From Porphyromonadaceae bacterium (lineage in GTDB: Bacteria > Bacteroidota > Bacteroidia > Bacteroidales > Dysgonomonadaceae), in assembly GCA_022840285.1 (NCBI GenBank), contig JALHIE010000029.1, forward strand, positions 1-36,163: a DNA stretch of 36,163 bases, written 5' to 3'. The notes under the pieces were generated by a model. The model ran no database searches. It was not told the DNA's origin and saw nothing but the letters and a program-made list of their open reading frames with translations. The position numbers and the translations under genes were made by a program. The first letter of the stretch is position 1. Each line of letters starts with the position of its first letter. Below, in pieces: positions 1 through 7,411 of this stretch.

Positions 1-1
1 T

Positions 2-1408
2 ATGACTTACAAATTCACAACAAACTGCAAAAAGGTCATGGGCGACCTGCATACACCGGTAAGCCTTTATCTGAAAATCCGGGATGCCTTTCCCCAATCG
101 GCATTGCTCGAAAGTTCCGATTATCATGCCAACGAAAACAGCACGTCGTACATCGGGCTGAATCCCATGGCGCATATCGACATAAACCGGGGCGAGTGCA
201 TCGAAACCTATCCCGACGGGAACACCGTCAGGAACAGGATATCCGGAGAGTTTACCATTTCCGGGGCATTAAACAATTTTATCAACAACTTCCGCATAAA
301 CGGCGACAACTCCTCCCTGACGGGGCTTTTTGGCTATACTACGTTCAACTGTGTGAAATATACCGAGGGGATCAACGTCAAGGAGAGTACCGAGGACCGT
401 AACGACGCCCCCGACATGCGGTATATCCTCTATAAATACCTGATGGTTTTTAATCATCAGAAAGACGAACTGCTGCTGATCGAACTGCTTGGCAATGGAG
501 AGGAAAGCAAACTCTACAAGGTGGAGAGCCTTATCAATGCCCGGAATTTTGCATCGTACGACTTTTTTATTCACGGTCAGGAATCGAGCCCCATTACCGA
601 CGACCGGTTCAAGTCTTATGTCCGGCAGGGCATTGAACACTGCCACCGGGGCGATGTGTTTCAGATCGTTCTCTCGCGACGCTTCGTGCAGGAATTTTCG
701 GGAGACGACTTTAAGGTTTACCGCGCACTGCGAACCATCAACCCGTCCCCCTATCTCTTCTACTTTGATTTCGGCGGTTTTCGCATTTTCGGTTCTTCAC
801 CCGAAACACATTGTCAGATCAAGGGTAAAACCATCAGCATAGACCCTATTGCCGGAACGGCTAAGCGAACAGGGAACCTTCAGGAGGACGCGGAAGCTAC
901 CGAACGCCTCAAAAGCGACCCGAAAGAAAATGCCGAACACGTGATGCTGGTCGATCTGGCCCGGAACGACCTGAGCCGAAACGCACACAAAGTAAAACTC
1001 GATTTTTACCGGCAAGTACAGTATTATTCGCATGTCATTCATTTGGTCTCCCGCGTAAGCGGCACGCTCGACGAGGACGTTAATCCCGTCCAGGCGTTTT
1101 TCGATACCTTCCCGGCCGGGACATTATCGGGAGCACCCAAGGTGAGGGCCATGCAACTGATATCGGAGGTCGAGGAACACAACCGCGGGGCATATGGCGG
1201 CTGCATCGGGTTTATCGGATTTAACGGCGATATCAACCAGGCCATAACCATCCGCACGTTTGTAAGCCGGAATAACCAGCTCTGGTATCAGGCAGGCGCA
1301 GGGATTGTATCGCAGAGCATCGAAGAGAACGAGCTCCAGGAAGTCAAAAACAAACTGGGAGCCTTGAAGAAAGCGATTGATCTGGCCGAGAAGTTGAATA
1401 ATGTGTGA
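2..1408 (+). CDS. trpE: Anthranilate synthase component I
   Basis: Large subunit of anthranilate synthase, which converts chorismate to anthranilate using ammonia delivered by TrpG; first committed step of tryptophan synthesis, cytoplasmic. The 468-residue product has the usual length. An N-terminal LLES motif at residues 35-38 matches the family's tryptophan feedback site, so allosteric inhibition is expected. The C-terminal chorismate-binding domain shows LVDLARNDLSR, PAGTLSGAPKVRAM and the GGCIGFIGFNGDINQAI region. The ATG lies one base inside the window edge, so its ribosome-binding site cannot be seen, but the N-terminus aligns as complete. It heads a tight + strand trp series. The usual Bacteroidales order places trpB directly upstream, outside this window (inference). 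Confidence 0.96.
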   Translation: MTYKFTTNCKKVMGDLHTPVSLYLKIRDAFPQSALLESSDYHANENSTSYIGLNPMAHIDINRGECIETYPDGNTVRNRISGEFTISGALNNFINNFRINGDNSSLTGLFGYTTFNCVKYTEGINVKESTEDRNDAPDMRYILYKYLMVFNHQKDELLLIELLGNGEESKLYKVESLINARNFASYDFFIHGQESSPITDDRFKSYVRQGIEHCHRGDVFQIVLSRRFVQEFSGDDFKVYRALRTINPSPYLFYFDFGGFRIFGSSPETHCQIKGKTISIDPIAGTAKRTGNLQEDAEATERLKSDPKENAEHVMLVDLARNDLSRNAHKVKLDFYRQVQYYSHVIHLVSRVSGTLDEDVNPVQAFFDTFPAGTLSGAPKVRAMQLISEVEEHNRGAYGGCIGFIGFNGDINQAITIRTFVSRNNQLWYQAGAGIVSQSIEENELQEVKNKLGALKKAIDLAEKLNNV

Positions 1409-1437
1409 GGTTTAAACCGCCTAACTGTCTTAAAAAA

Positions 1438-2004
1438 ATGAAAATTCTGATATTCGATAATTACGATTCCTTCACCTACAACCTGCGGCACGTAGTCCGG
1501 GCACTTGGGTACACCGATATCGACGTTATCCGGAACGATAAAATCAACCTGGACGATGTGGACAGATACGACAAAATCATTCTTTCACCCGGGCCGGGAA
1601 TTCCGGAGGAAGCAGGAGACCTGTTGCCGCTAATCCATCGGTATGCGCCGGGCAAAAGCATGTTGGGGGTTTGCCTGGGTCATCAGGCGATCGGACTATC
1701 CTTTGGAGCCACCCTTGAGAACACTCCCCTGGTGCACCACGGCGTGCAAACCCCTATCAGGATGGCTGCCGGCGATTACATCTTCAACGCCCTCCCGACC
1801 CGGATAGAAGTGGGCCGGTACCATTCGTGGATTGTATCGGACAAAAACTTTCCCACCCATCTGGAGATTACGGCAACAGATGAATCGGGCAACATAATGG
1901 CGTTGAAGCACAAAACTTTAGACGTTCACGGCGTTCAGTTCCATCCCGAATCGGTCCTTACCCCGTTGGGTACGGAAATCATAAAAAACTTTTTAAAAAA
2001 ATGA
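1438..2004 (+). CDS. trpG: Anthranilate synthase component II (glutamine amidotransferase)
   Basis: Class I glutamine amidotransferase subunit (188 aa) that supplies ammonia to TrpE. The nucleophile motif GVCLGHQAIG places Cys at about residue 79, and VQFHPES near residues 166-172 gives the His and Glu of the triad. The oxyanion motif SPGPGIPEEAG is present. I chose the ATG at 1438, giving MKILIFDNYDSFT, the family-standard N-terminus. An in-frame GTG at 1405 would add eleven residues with no family support and would overlap the trpE stop. The stop overlaps the trpD start as ATGA, which implies translational coupling. Confidence 0.96.
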   Translation: MKILIFDNYDSFTYNLRHVVRALGYTDIDVIRNDKINLDDVDRYDKIILSPGPGIPEEAGDLLPLIHRYAPGKSMLGVCLGHQAIGLSFGATLENTPLVHHGVQTPIRMAAGDYIFNALPTRIEVGRYHSWIVSDKNFPTHLEITATDESGNIMALKHKTLDVHGVQFHPESVLTPLGTEIIKNFLKK

Positions 2005-2996
2005 AACACATTCTTGTCAAGCTACTGGATTATCAGTACCTGAGCCGCGACGAATCGCGCGAATTATTGATAGCAATCGTGAGGGGAGAAGTACCCGACA
2101 CACAGGTGTCGGCCCTTATCACCATATTTCTAATGCGCAGCATTTCGGTGGAGGAAGTGCTCGGTTTCCGTGAAGCGTTGGTGGAAATGCGGGTTCCCGT
2201 CGACCTGAAAGAGTACAGGGCCATTGATATTGTAGGCACCGGCGGCGATGGGAAAAACACCTTCAACATTTCCACTTCGGCCTGCTTTGTGGTTGCCGGA
2301 GCCGGATACCCCGTTGTGAAACACGGGAACTACGGCGCCACATCGGTCAGTGGATCGAGCAACGCCATGGAACAGCAAGGGGTCAAATTCACAACCGACA
2401 TACGCGTCCTGAGAAAAAGCATCGAGGCCGCCAACATCGCTTACCTTCACGCCCCTTTCTTCAGCCCTGCCCTGAAAGCGGTCGCCCCGGTGAGAAAAAG
2501 CCTGGGTGTGAGGAACTTTTTCAATGTACTCGGTCCGCTCATTAACCCTTCCGATCCGGAGTACCAGCTGCTGGGCGTCTACGATCTGTCGATGTCGCGG
2601 CTGTACAGCTACATTTACCAGGCAAGCCGAAAAAAATTCGGCATCGTTCACAGCCTGGACGGTTACGATGAAATTTCGCTCACCGGGCAATTCAAAGTGG
2701 TGACCAACAAGGGAGAGCAGCTTTTTATGCCCGAAGAGCTGGGGTTCCATCGTGTGAGGCAGGAAGAGATTTTCGGGGGAAACACAATCGAAGAAGTTGT
2801 TTCTGTATTCAACAGAGTGCTCAACTGCACGGCAACGCAACCCCAGATGGATGTGGTTATTGCCAATGCCGCATTTGCCATTCAGATCATCGAAACCGAA
2901 AAACCGATCGCGGAATGTATTGAGATTGCCAAAAGCTCGTTATACGGGAAAAAGGCACTGAATGCGCTCAAGAAATTCGTGGAAATAAACAGATAA
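2001..2996 (+). CDS. trpD: Anthranilate phosphoribosyltransferase
   Basis: Transfers phosphoribosyl from PRPP to anthranilate, the second step of tryptophan synthesis. The 331-residue length is normal. The PRPP/magnesium loop GTGGDG (residues 79-84), NIST, and KHGN followed by the flexible SVSGSSN loop (from about 107) are all intact. The start codon overlaps the trpG stop by four bases. Unlike the fused enterobacterial TrpGD, the amidotransferase here is a separate gene. A long open frame runs antisense through the middle of this gene (2130-2840) and I treat it as a codon-bias shadow. Confidence 0.96.
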   Translation: MKHILVKLLDYQYLSRDESRELLIAIVRGEVPDTQVSALITIFLMRSISVEEVLGFREALVEMRVPVDLKEYRAIDIVGTGGDGKNTFNISTSACFVVAGAGYPVVKHGNYGATSVSGSSNAMEQQGVKFTTDIRVLRKSIEAANIAYLHAPFFSPALKAVAPVRKSLGVRNFFNVLGPLINPSDPEYQLLGVYDLSMSRLYSYIYQASRKKFGIVHSLDGYDEISLTGQFKVVTNKGEQLFMPEELGFHRVRQEEIFGGNTIEEVVSVFNRVLNCTATQPQMDVVIANAAFAIQIIETEKPIAECIEIAKSSLYGKKALNALKKFVEINR

Positions 2997-3005
2997 ACAA
3001 CCCAT

Positions 3006-3794
3006 ATGAGAGATATTTTACGTGAAATAATCGCCCACAAACGAAACGAAATAACGGTACAAAAAGACAGCATGCCCTATTCCCTGCTGGAACGGGAACT
3101 GGCAGACTGCCATTCATCCGTCTATTCCTTGAAAGATGCGCTGCTGCAATCCGGCACGGGAATTATTGCAGAATTTAAACGCCGCTCGCCAAGCAGGGGA
3201 TGGATAAATCAACATGCCAACGCAGGGGATGTAACTAAAGGATATGAAATTGCCGGAGCCGCCGCACTGTCGGTACTGACCGATTCAACCTATTTTGGCG
3301 GTACGCTTGCCGATTTGCAGTGCGTAGCCCGGCAGGCAAAAATCCCGGTAATACGCAAGGAGTTTATCGTGGACGAATACCAGATCCTGCAGGCCCGGTT
3401 ATCGGGTGCAAGCGCAGTACTGCTTATTGCCGCGGCACTGACCGTTGAAGAAACGTACCGGTTTACCCGGTTGTCGAAACAACTGGACTTGGAGGTTTTA
3501 CTGGAGCTTCATGATGAAAGGGAGGTTGAACACGTCTCTTCTGAAAACACTATTATCGGCATCAACAACCGGAACCTGGGCACTTTCGTAACGGACCTGG
3601 AGAAGTCGTACAGAATGATTGAGTTATTGCCCCGGGATGCCGTCTGGGTATCGGAAAGCGGAATTTCAAACCCTGAAACGGTAAAAGAGTTACGTCAAGC
3701 CGGATACCGGGGATTTCTTATCGGAGAAAACTTCATGAGAACAGCTGATCCGGGAGTAAGCCTGGAGGAGTTTATAAAAGAAGTGCTTCAGTAA
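3006..3794 (+). CDS. trpC: Indole-3-glycerol phosphate synthase
   Basis: Closes the indole ring by decarboxylative cyclisation of CdRP to indole-3-glycerol phosphate. This is a monofunctional TIM-barrel enzyme of 262 aa, not fused to TrpF. Visible motifs are IIAEFKRRSPSRGW (catalytic Lys), IPVIRKEFIVDEYQI (second Lys), LLELHDE (catalytic Glu), INNRNL and VSESGI, then a phosphate-binding GFLIGENFM near the C-terminus. It lies 9 bases after trpD and 11 bases before trpF, inside the operon. Confidence 0.96.
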   Translation: MRDILREIIAHKRNEITVQKDSMPYSLLERELADCHSSVYSLKDALLQSGTGIIAEFKRRSPSRGWINQHANAGDVTKGYEIAGAAALSVLTDSTYFGGTLADLQCVARQAKIPVIRKEFIVDEYQILQARLSGASAVLLIAAALTVEETYRFTRLSKQLDLEVLLELHDEREVEHVSSENTIIGINNRNLGTFVTDLEKSYRMIELLPRDAVWVSESGISNPETVKELRQAGYRGFLIGENFMRTADPGVSLEEFIKEVLQ

Positions 3795-3805
3795 CAAACA
3801 CATAG

Positions 3806-4417
3806 ATGAAATTAGTCAAAGTATGCGGGATGCGCGAAGCGGCCAACATCCTCGAAATAGAACAAGCGGGAGCGGATTGGATGGGATTTATTTTTTATCC
3901 GGAATCACCACGTTTTGTGCATGAGGTTCCGGACTATTTACCCCGAAAATCAAAACGGGCAGGAGTTTTTGTGAACGCATCGAAAGAAAAAATCTGTGAA
4001 ACGGTATCTCTTTTCGAATTGGATCTGGTACAGCTTCACGGCAATGAATCGCCCGGATTTTGCGATGAATTGAGCCGTACCGGGATAAAAGTAATCAAGT
4101 CGTTCCGGGTCGGCGATGAATTCAAGGAGGAAGAGGTGGAGCCCTATCACGGCAAGTGCGACTATTTCCTGTTCGATACCCGGACATCGTTGTACGGTGG
4201 TTCGGGGGAGAAATTTAACTGGAAGACTCTTTCGAATTACCGCGGCAATACGCCTTTTTTACTGAGCGGCGGCATTACACTGGGCGATGCGGAAGCATTA
4301 AAAGCTTTCTCGCACCCGAAATGCATCGGAGTAGATATTAACAGCCGGTTCGAAATTGCTCCGTCGCGAAAAGATGTCCAAAAGGTCAAACACTTTATCT
4401 CGAATCTGAAAACATAA
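3806..4417 (+). CDS. trpF: Phosphoribosylanthranilate isomerase
   Basis: Performs the Amadori rearrangement of phosphoribosylanthranilate to CdRP. The TIM barrel of 203 aa has the general base in KVCGM (Cys at about residue 7), LVQLHGNE, and the general acid region FLFDTRTSLYGGSGEKFNW. The C-terminal phosphate loop appears as LSGGIT and GVDINSRFE. It sits between trpC and trpA with short gaps, so it is co-transcribed with them. Nothing unusual was seen. Confidence 0.95.
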   Translation: MKLVKVCGMREAANILEIEQAGADWMGFIFYPESPRFVHEVPDYLPRKSKRAGVFVNASKEKICETVSLFELDLVQLHGNESPGFCDELSRTGIKVIKSFRVGDEFKEEEVEPYHGKCDYFLFDTRTSLYGGSGEKFNWKTLSNYRGNTPFLLSGGITLGDAEALKAFSHPKCIGVDINSRFEIAPSRKDVQKVKHFISNLKT

Positions 4418-4433
4418 ATTAAACTCACTCAAC

Positions 4434-5210
4434 ATGAACAGAATAGACAAGTTATTTCAACAAAAAAAGAACAACATTTTATCCGTCTATTTCACGGCCG
4501 GATTTCCCAACCTCAACGATACCGTTCCGGTCATTCAATCGCTCGAAAAAAACGGTGTGGAATTGATTGAGATAGGCATCCCTTTCAGCGACCCGATGGC
4601 GGACGGACCGGTCATCCAGGCGTCGGGGACACAGGCGCTCAAAAACGGCATGAGCCTTCGGGTGCTCTTCGGACAGCTATCGCGGATCCGGTCATCGGCG
4701 CAAATCCCCCTGGTATTGATGGGTTACCTTAACCCCATTCTTCAATTCGGCTTTTCCACGTTCTGCTCCGAAGCGCAACGTTGCGGGATCGACGGGATCA
4801 TCATTCCCGATTTGCCGTTTGCCGAATACGTAAGGGATTACAAGGCCGTTGCCGAAAAACACGGATTGCGTATGATCATGCTCATCACCCCGGAAACGTC
4901 GGAAGAACGCATCCGTTTAATTGACGAAAACACGGCCGGCTTTATCTATATGGTCTCGTCGGCATCGGTTACCGGAGCAAAAACGGGTTTCGGGGAAGAC
5001 AACCTGCAATATTTCAAGCGCGTTAACGCTATGAACCTCAGGAATCCCCGGCTTATCGGGTTCGGTATCTCCAACAAAGCCACCTTCGATGCGGCTTGTG
5101 AACATGCTTCTGGAGCCATCATCGGCAGTAAGTTCGTTTCCTTGCTCGAAAGTGAGGGATCGGTGGAGGCGGCAGTGCAAAAATTGAAAAAATCCATCGT
5201 CAATTATTAA
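4434..5210 (+). CDS. trpA: Tryptophan synthase alpha subunit
   Basis: Cleaves indole-3-glycerol phosphate to indole and glyceraldehyde-3-phosphate; the indole is channelled to TrpB. Length is 258 aa. The catalytic pair is visible at Glu46 (IEIGIPFSD) and Asp57 (MADGP), with the same eleven-residue spacing as Salmonella Glu49/Asp60. The signature ITPETSEERI and the phosphate-binding VSSASVTGAK and FGISN segments are present. It ends the trp series. Its partner trpB is not in this window, and in Bacteroidales it normally precedes trpE. No clear hairpin terminator follows before the next promoter-like motif at 5233. Confidence 0.95.
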   Translation: MNRIDKLFQQKKNNILSVYFTAGFPNLNDTVPVIQSLEKNGVELIEIGIPFSDPMADGPVIQASGTQALKNGMSLRVLFGQLSRIRSSAQIPLVLMGYLNPILQFGFSTFCSEAQRCGIDGIIIPDLPFAEYVRDYKAVAEKHGLRMIMLITPETSEERIRLIDENTAGFIYMVSSASVTGAKTGFGEDNLQYFKRVNAMNLRNPRLIGFGISNKATFDAACEHASGAIIGSKFVSLLESEGSVEAAVQKLKKSIVNY

Positions 5211-5232
5211 TGGGAAATTCTCAATATTCACC

Positions 5233-5240
5233 TACCTTTG
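5233..5240 (+). promoter_or_regulatory. Bacteroidetes-type -7 element for the EamA gene
   Basis: TACCTTTG fits the TAnnTTTG consensus of the Bacteroidetes housekeeping sigma factor and lies 38 bases before the permease ATG, giving a leader of roughly 30 bases. I see no good TTTG-type -33 partner. It suggests the permease is transcribed separately from trp. Confidence 0.45.
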
Positions 5241-5278
5241 CATGATTTTTCGGACAAATACAGCCCACATTACATTTC

Positions 5279-6163
5279 ATGCTTTTTCAATCACACATTG
5301 GCGAGATAGCTTCGATACTGACGGCAGTCTGCTGGACGCTGAGCGCCCTTTTTTTTCAAAGAGCGGGAGCGAAAGTCGGTTCGCTGTCGGTAAACATCAT
5401 CCGGATTTTCCTGGGAATTTTGTTTCTGGGAGTCACCACGTTCTTCACCCGCGGGATGTTCTTCCCTATGGATGCCACGTCTCACAACTGGTTCTGGCTG
5501 GGATTGTCGGGTGTGGTGGGCTTCTTTCTGGGTGACCTGTTCCTCTTTAAGTCCTACACCCTGATCGGTTCGCGCACCTCGCAGCTTATCATGAGCCTGG
5601 CACCGATGATAACGGCAATTATCGGCTGGCTTTTCCTGGCGGAAATACTGCCGGTAAAAAGTATTCTGGGGATTATTGTCAGTATTTCGGGAATCATGAT
5701 TGCCGTCGCCGGCAAAAAAATGAAACTCAACATTCCGCTCAAGGGTTTTCTCTATGCGCTTGGCGGCGCTTTGGGACAGGCTGTCGGGTTGGTGTTGAGC
5801 AAAAAGGGGATGGGCGATTATGATGCCGTTGCAGCAACGCAGATAAGGGCTATTTTCGGATTTGTTTGCTTTTTCTTGCTGGTCACTTTTCTGAAACGGT
5901 GGCGGAGGGTCTCCCTGGCCGTGAAAGACCGGGCAAGCATGAAATCCATCACCCTGGGGGCTGTTTTCGGGCCTTTCGTGGGCGTGGCGCTATCGCTATA
6001 TGCCGTGCAGCATACCCACACCGGCATTGCCGCTACGTTGATGGCTCTGGTTCCTATTTTTATCATTGTGCCTTCGGCCATCATGTTCAACGAAAAGATC
6101 ACCGCCCGCCAGGTGATCGGGGCAGTCATCAGCATTGCCGGGGCAAGCATCTTCTTTCTGTGA
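5279..6163 (+). CDS. EamA-family (DMT superfamily) permease
   Basis: Inner-membrane permease of 294 aa with two tandem EamA repeats, which would form about ten transmembrane helices. The first repeat begins with EIASILTAVCWTLSALFFQRAG and ends near AVAGKKMKLN. The second begins at GFLYALGGALGQAVGLVLSKKG and ends at IGAVISIAGASIFFL. Family members export amino acids, nucleobases or other metabolites; the substrate cannot be read from sequence. The position directly after trp might hint at an aromatic amino acid or a metabolite of that pathway, but it has its own promoter-like motif and this is speculation. It converges on the DUF4249 gene with only six bases between stop codons. A decayed copy of its 3' end lies at 12217. 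Confidence 0.9.
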   Translation: MLFQSHIGEIASILTAVCWTLSALFFQRAGAKVGSLSVNIIRIFLGILFLGVTTFFTRGMFFPMDATSHNWFWLGLSGVVGFFLGDLFLFKSYTLIGSRTSQLIMSLAPMITAIIGWLFLAEILPVKSILGIIVSISGIMIAVAGKKMKLNIPLKGFLYALGGALGQAVGLVLSKKGMGDYDAVAATQIRAIFGFVCFFLLVTFLKRWRRVSLAVKDRASMKSITLGAVFGPFVGVALSLYAVQHTHTGIAATLMALVPIFIIVPSAIMFNEKITARQVIGAVISIAGASIFFL

Positions 6164-6169
6164 AGAAGC

Positions 6170-7324
6170 TCACCTTGGAACTGTGTTCTTACCGCCGGGA
6201 AAAGGCGGTATCTGAATACGCTCAGATACGTACGACATGGATCCCACAAATCCGATTCCGTTGTGTACGTTGGAGTAGGTAACCCTGGGTTCGGAGATAA
6301 AGTCGAACTCCTTATCGTAATCCCACTTTTCAACCGATTTCAGGTACGAATAATAATCGTGCGACAGCGTGTAAATCCGCACTTCTATTGGCGGATTTTT
6401 CACTTCGTGACTTAAATATTCCGGTTTCTCCCCCTCCTTTTCCGGTTTGGTGTGTTCCACCTTCACCGTGTATAATCCTCCGGTGGAGACATTTAACGTA
6501 TAGGCATTATCTTTAAACAAGTTATCCGTAAAAACGGATGAACTATTTGTGGAGTAATTGTTATTGAACAGCTTTTCGAGGAAAAGATTTTTAGGATCTC
6601 TCGCGAAAATGGGATCATCCTGTGTTTCGACAGGCAAGTAAAAAGGATAATCTTTGTACTCGGGGTTCTCCGCAACGATCCTCAAAAGAAAATAATGTGC
6701 CACATCGTTTTTTTGTTTTCGGACCCCAATATGCAAGCGCATCCTCCGATAAAACGGCTCGTAAAATATTTCCGGAACTGGAATATAATATCCGCCGTAC
6801 CCCCATCCGCTGTCTGAGTCCCAGGAATACTCGCCGTATGGATTCCAGTAGAATCCGAACGTATTGTTGCCTGTTGCCGGTACGAAAAACGTTGCCGTAT
6901 CCACCTTTTCAATCGCAGCCGGTGTGGGGATAACGGTCTCCACCCATGCGGTCTCGAGGCCTGGTGCCGAAGCCTTAATCTTAACCCGGTCGCCGACTTT
7001 AACGTGTGACTCGGAACGGAAATAAGAATTTCCTCTTCGAGCCCGGTACTTGGCAGTATCTATGGCGAAGCGTTGCAGTTTTTCAACAAATGTATCGTTA
7101 ACGTGCAATTCCACCGAAACATCTTTCAAATAAGGCGCAGTGCTGTCGGTATCGGTGAACAAGAAACTTTTGCTGACAGCAACGCTTATTGGCTTATCGG
7201 GTTCAACAACTCCATTCATCACAATAAGCGGCTTTTCATCGGAAAAATTCACTTCAAGCATACGCTCACACGACAGCAATAGAGTCGTTGTTATTATCAG
7301 AAACGAAATATATTTTCTCTTCAT
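6170..7324 (-). CDS. DUF4249 family outer-membrane lipoprotein
   Basis: Predicted lipoprotein of 384 aa. A short signal peptide with lipobox LLLSC places the acylated Cys at residue 19. It is followed by the DUF4249 start, EKPLIVMNGVVEPDKPISVAVSKS, then beta-rich sequence with a Trp/Tyr/Gly-rich segment near the middle. DUF4249 proteins are typically encoded next to a TonB-dependent receptor and are presumed surface partners of it, analogous to SusD, but their ligands are unknown. I chose the ATG at 7324 because it immediately precedes the signal peptide; an in-frame GTG at 7375 would bury it. It is the last gene of the sigma/FecR/TonB operon. A 7-bp stem (6190-6210) lies inside the 3' end without a T-run. 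Confidence 0.88.
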   Translation of the reverse strand: MKRKYISFLIITTTLLLSCERMLEVNFSDEKPLIVMNGVVEPDKPISVAVSKSFLFTDTDSTAPYLKDVSVELHVNDTFVEKLQRFAIDTAKYRARRGNSYFRSESHVKVGDRVKIKASAPGLETAWVETVIPTPAAIEKVDTATFFVPATGNNTFGFYWNPYGEYSWDSDSGWGYGGYYIPVPEIFYEPFYRRMRLHIGVRKQKNDVAHYFLLRIVAENPEYKDYPFYLPVETQDDPIFARDPKNLFLEKLFNNNYSTNSSSVFTDNLFKDNAYTLNVSTGGLYTVKVEHTKPEKEGEKPEYLSHEVKNPPIEVRIYTLSHDYYSYLKSVEKWDYDKEFDFISEPRVTYSNVHNGIGFVGSMSYVSERIQIPPFPGGKNTVPR

Positions 7325-7411
7325 TTTAGAATCTGTCTTGAATTTTATATTTCTATTTATTTCTACTTTCTTCACGTGTCGAGAGACCTATGAACCACCC
7401 GATACAGTCGG

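Noticed and set aside
2130..2840. A 236-codon open frame antisense to trpD.
   Set aside because: It lies wholly inside an intact conserved gene, shows no family similarity or ribosome-binding site, and is explained by codon bias of the sense strand.
6190..6210. TACCGCC/GGCGGTA hairpin as a terminator for the convergent EamA and DUF4249 genes.
   Set aside because: It lies within the DUF4249 coding end and lacks a T-run in either direction; it may be chance.
5818..6333. A 171-codon minus-strand frame spanning the end of the EamA gene.
   Set aside because: It crosses the permease coding region and the DUF4249 stop with no conserved content.
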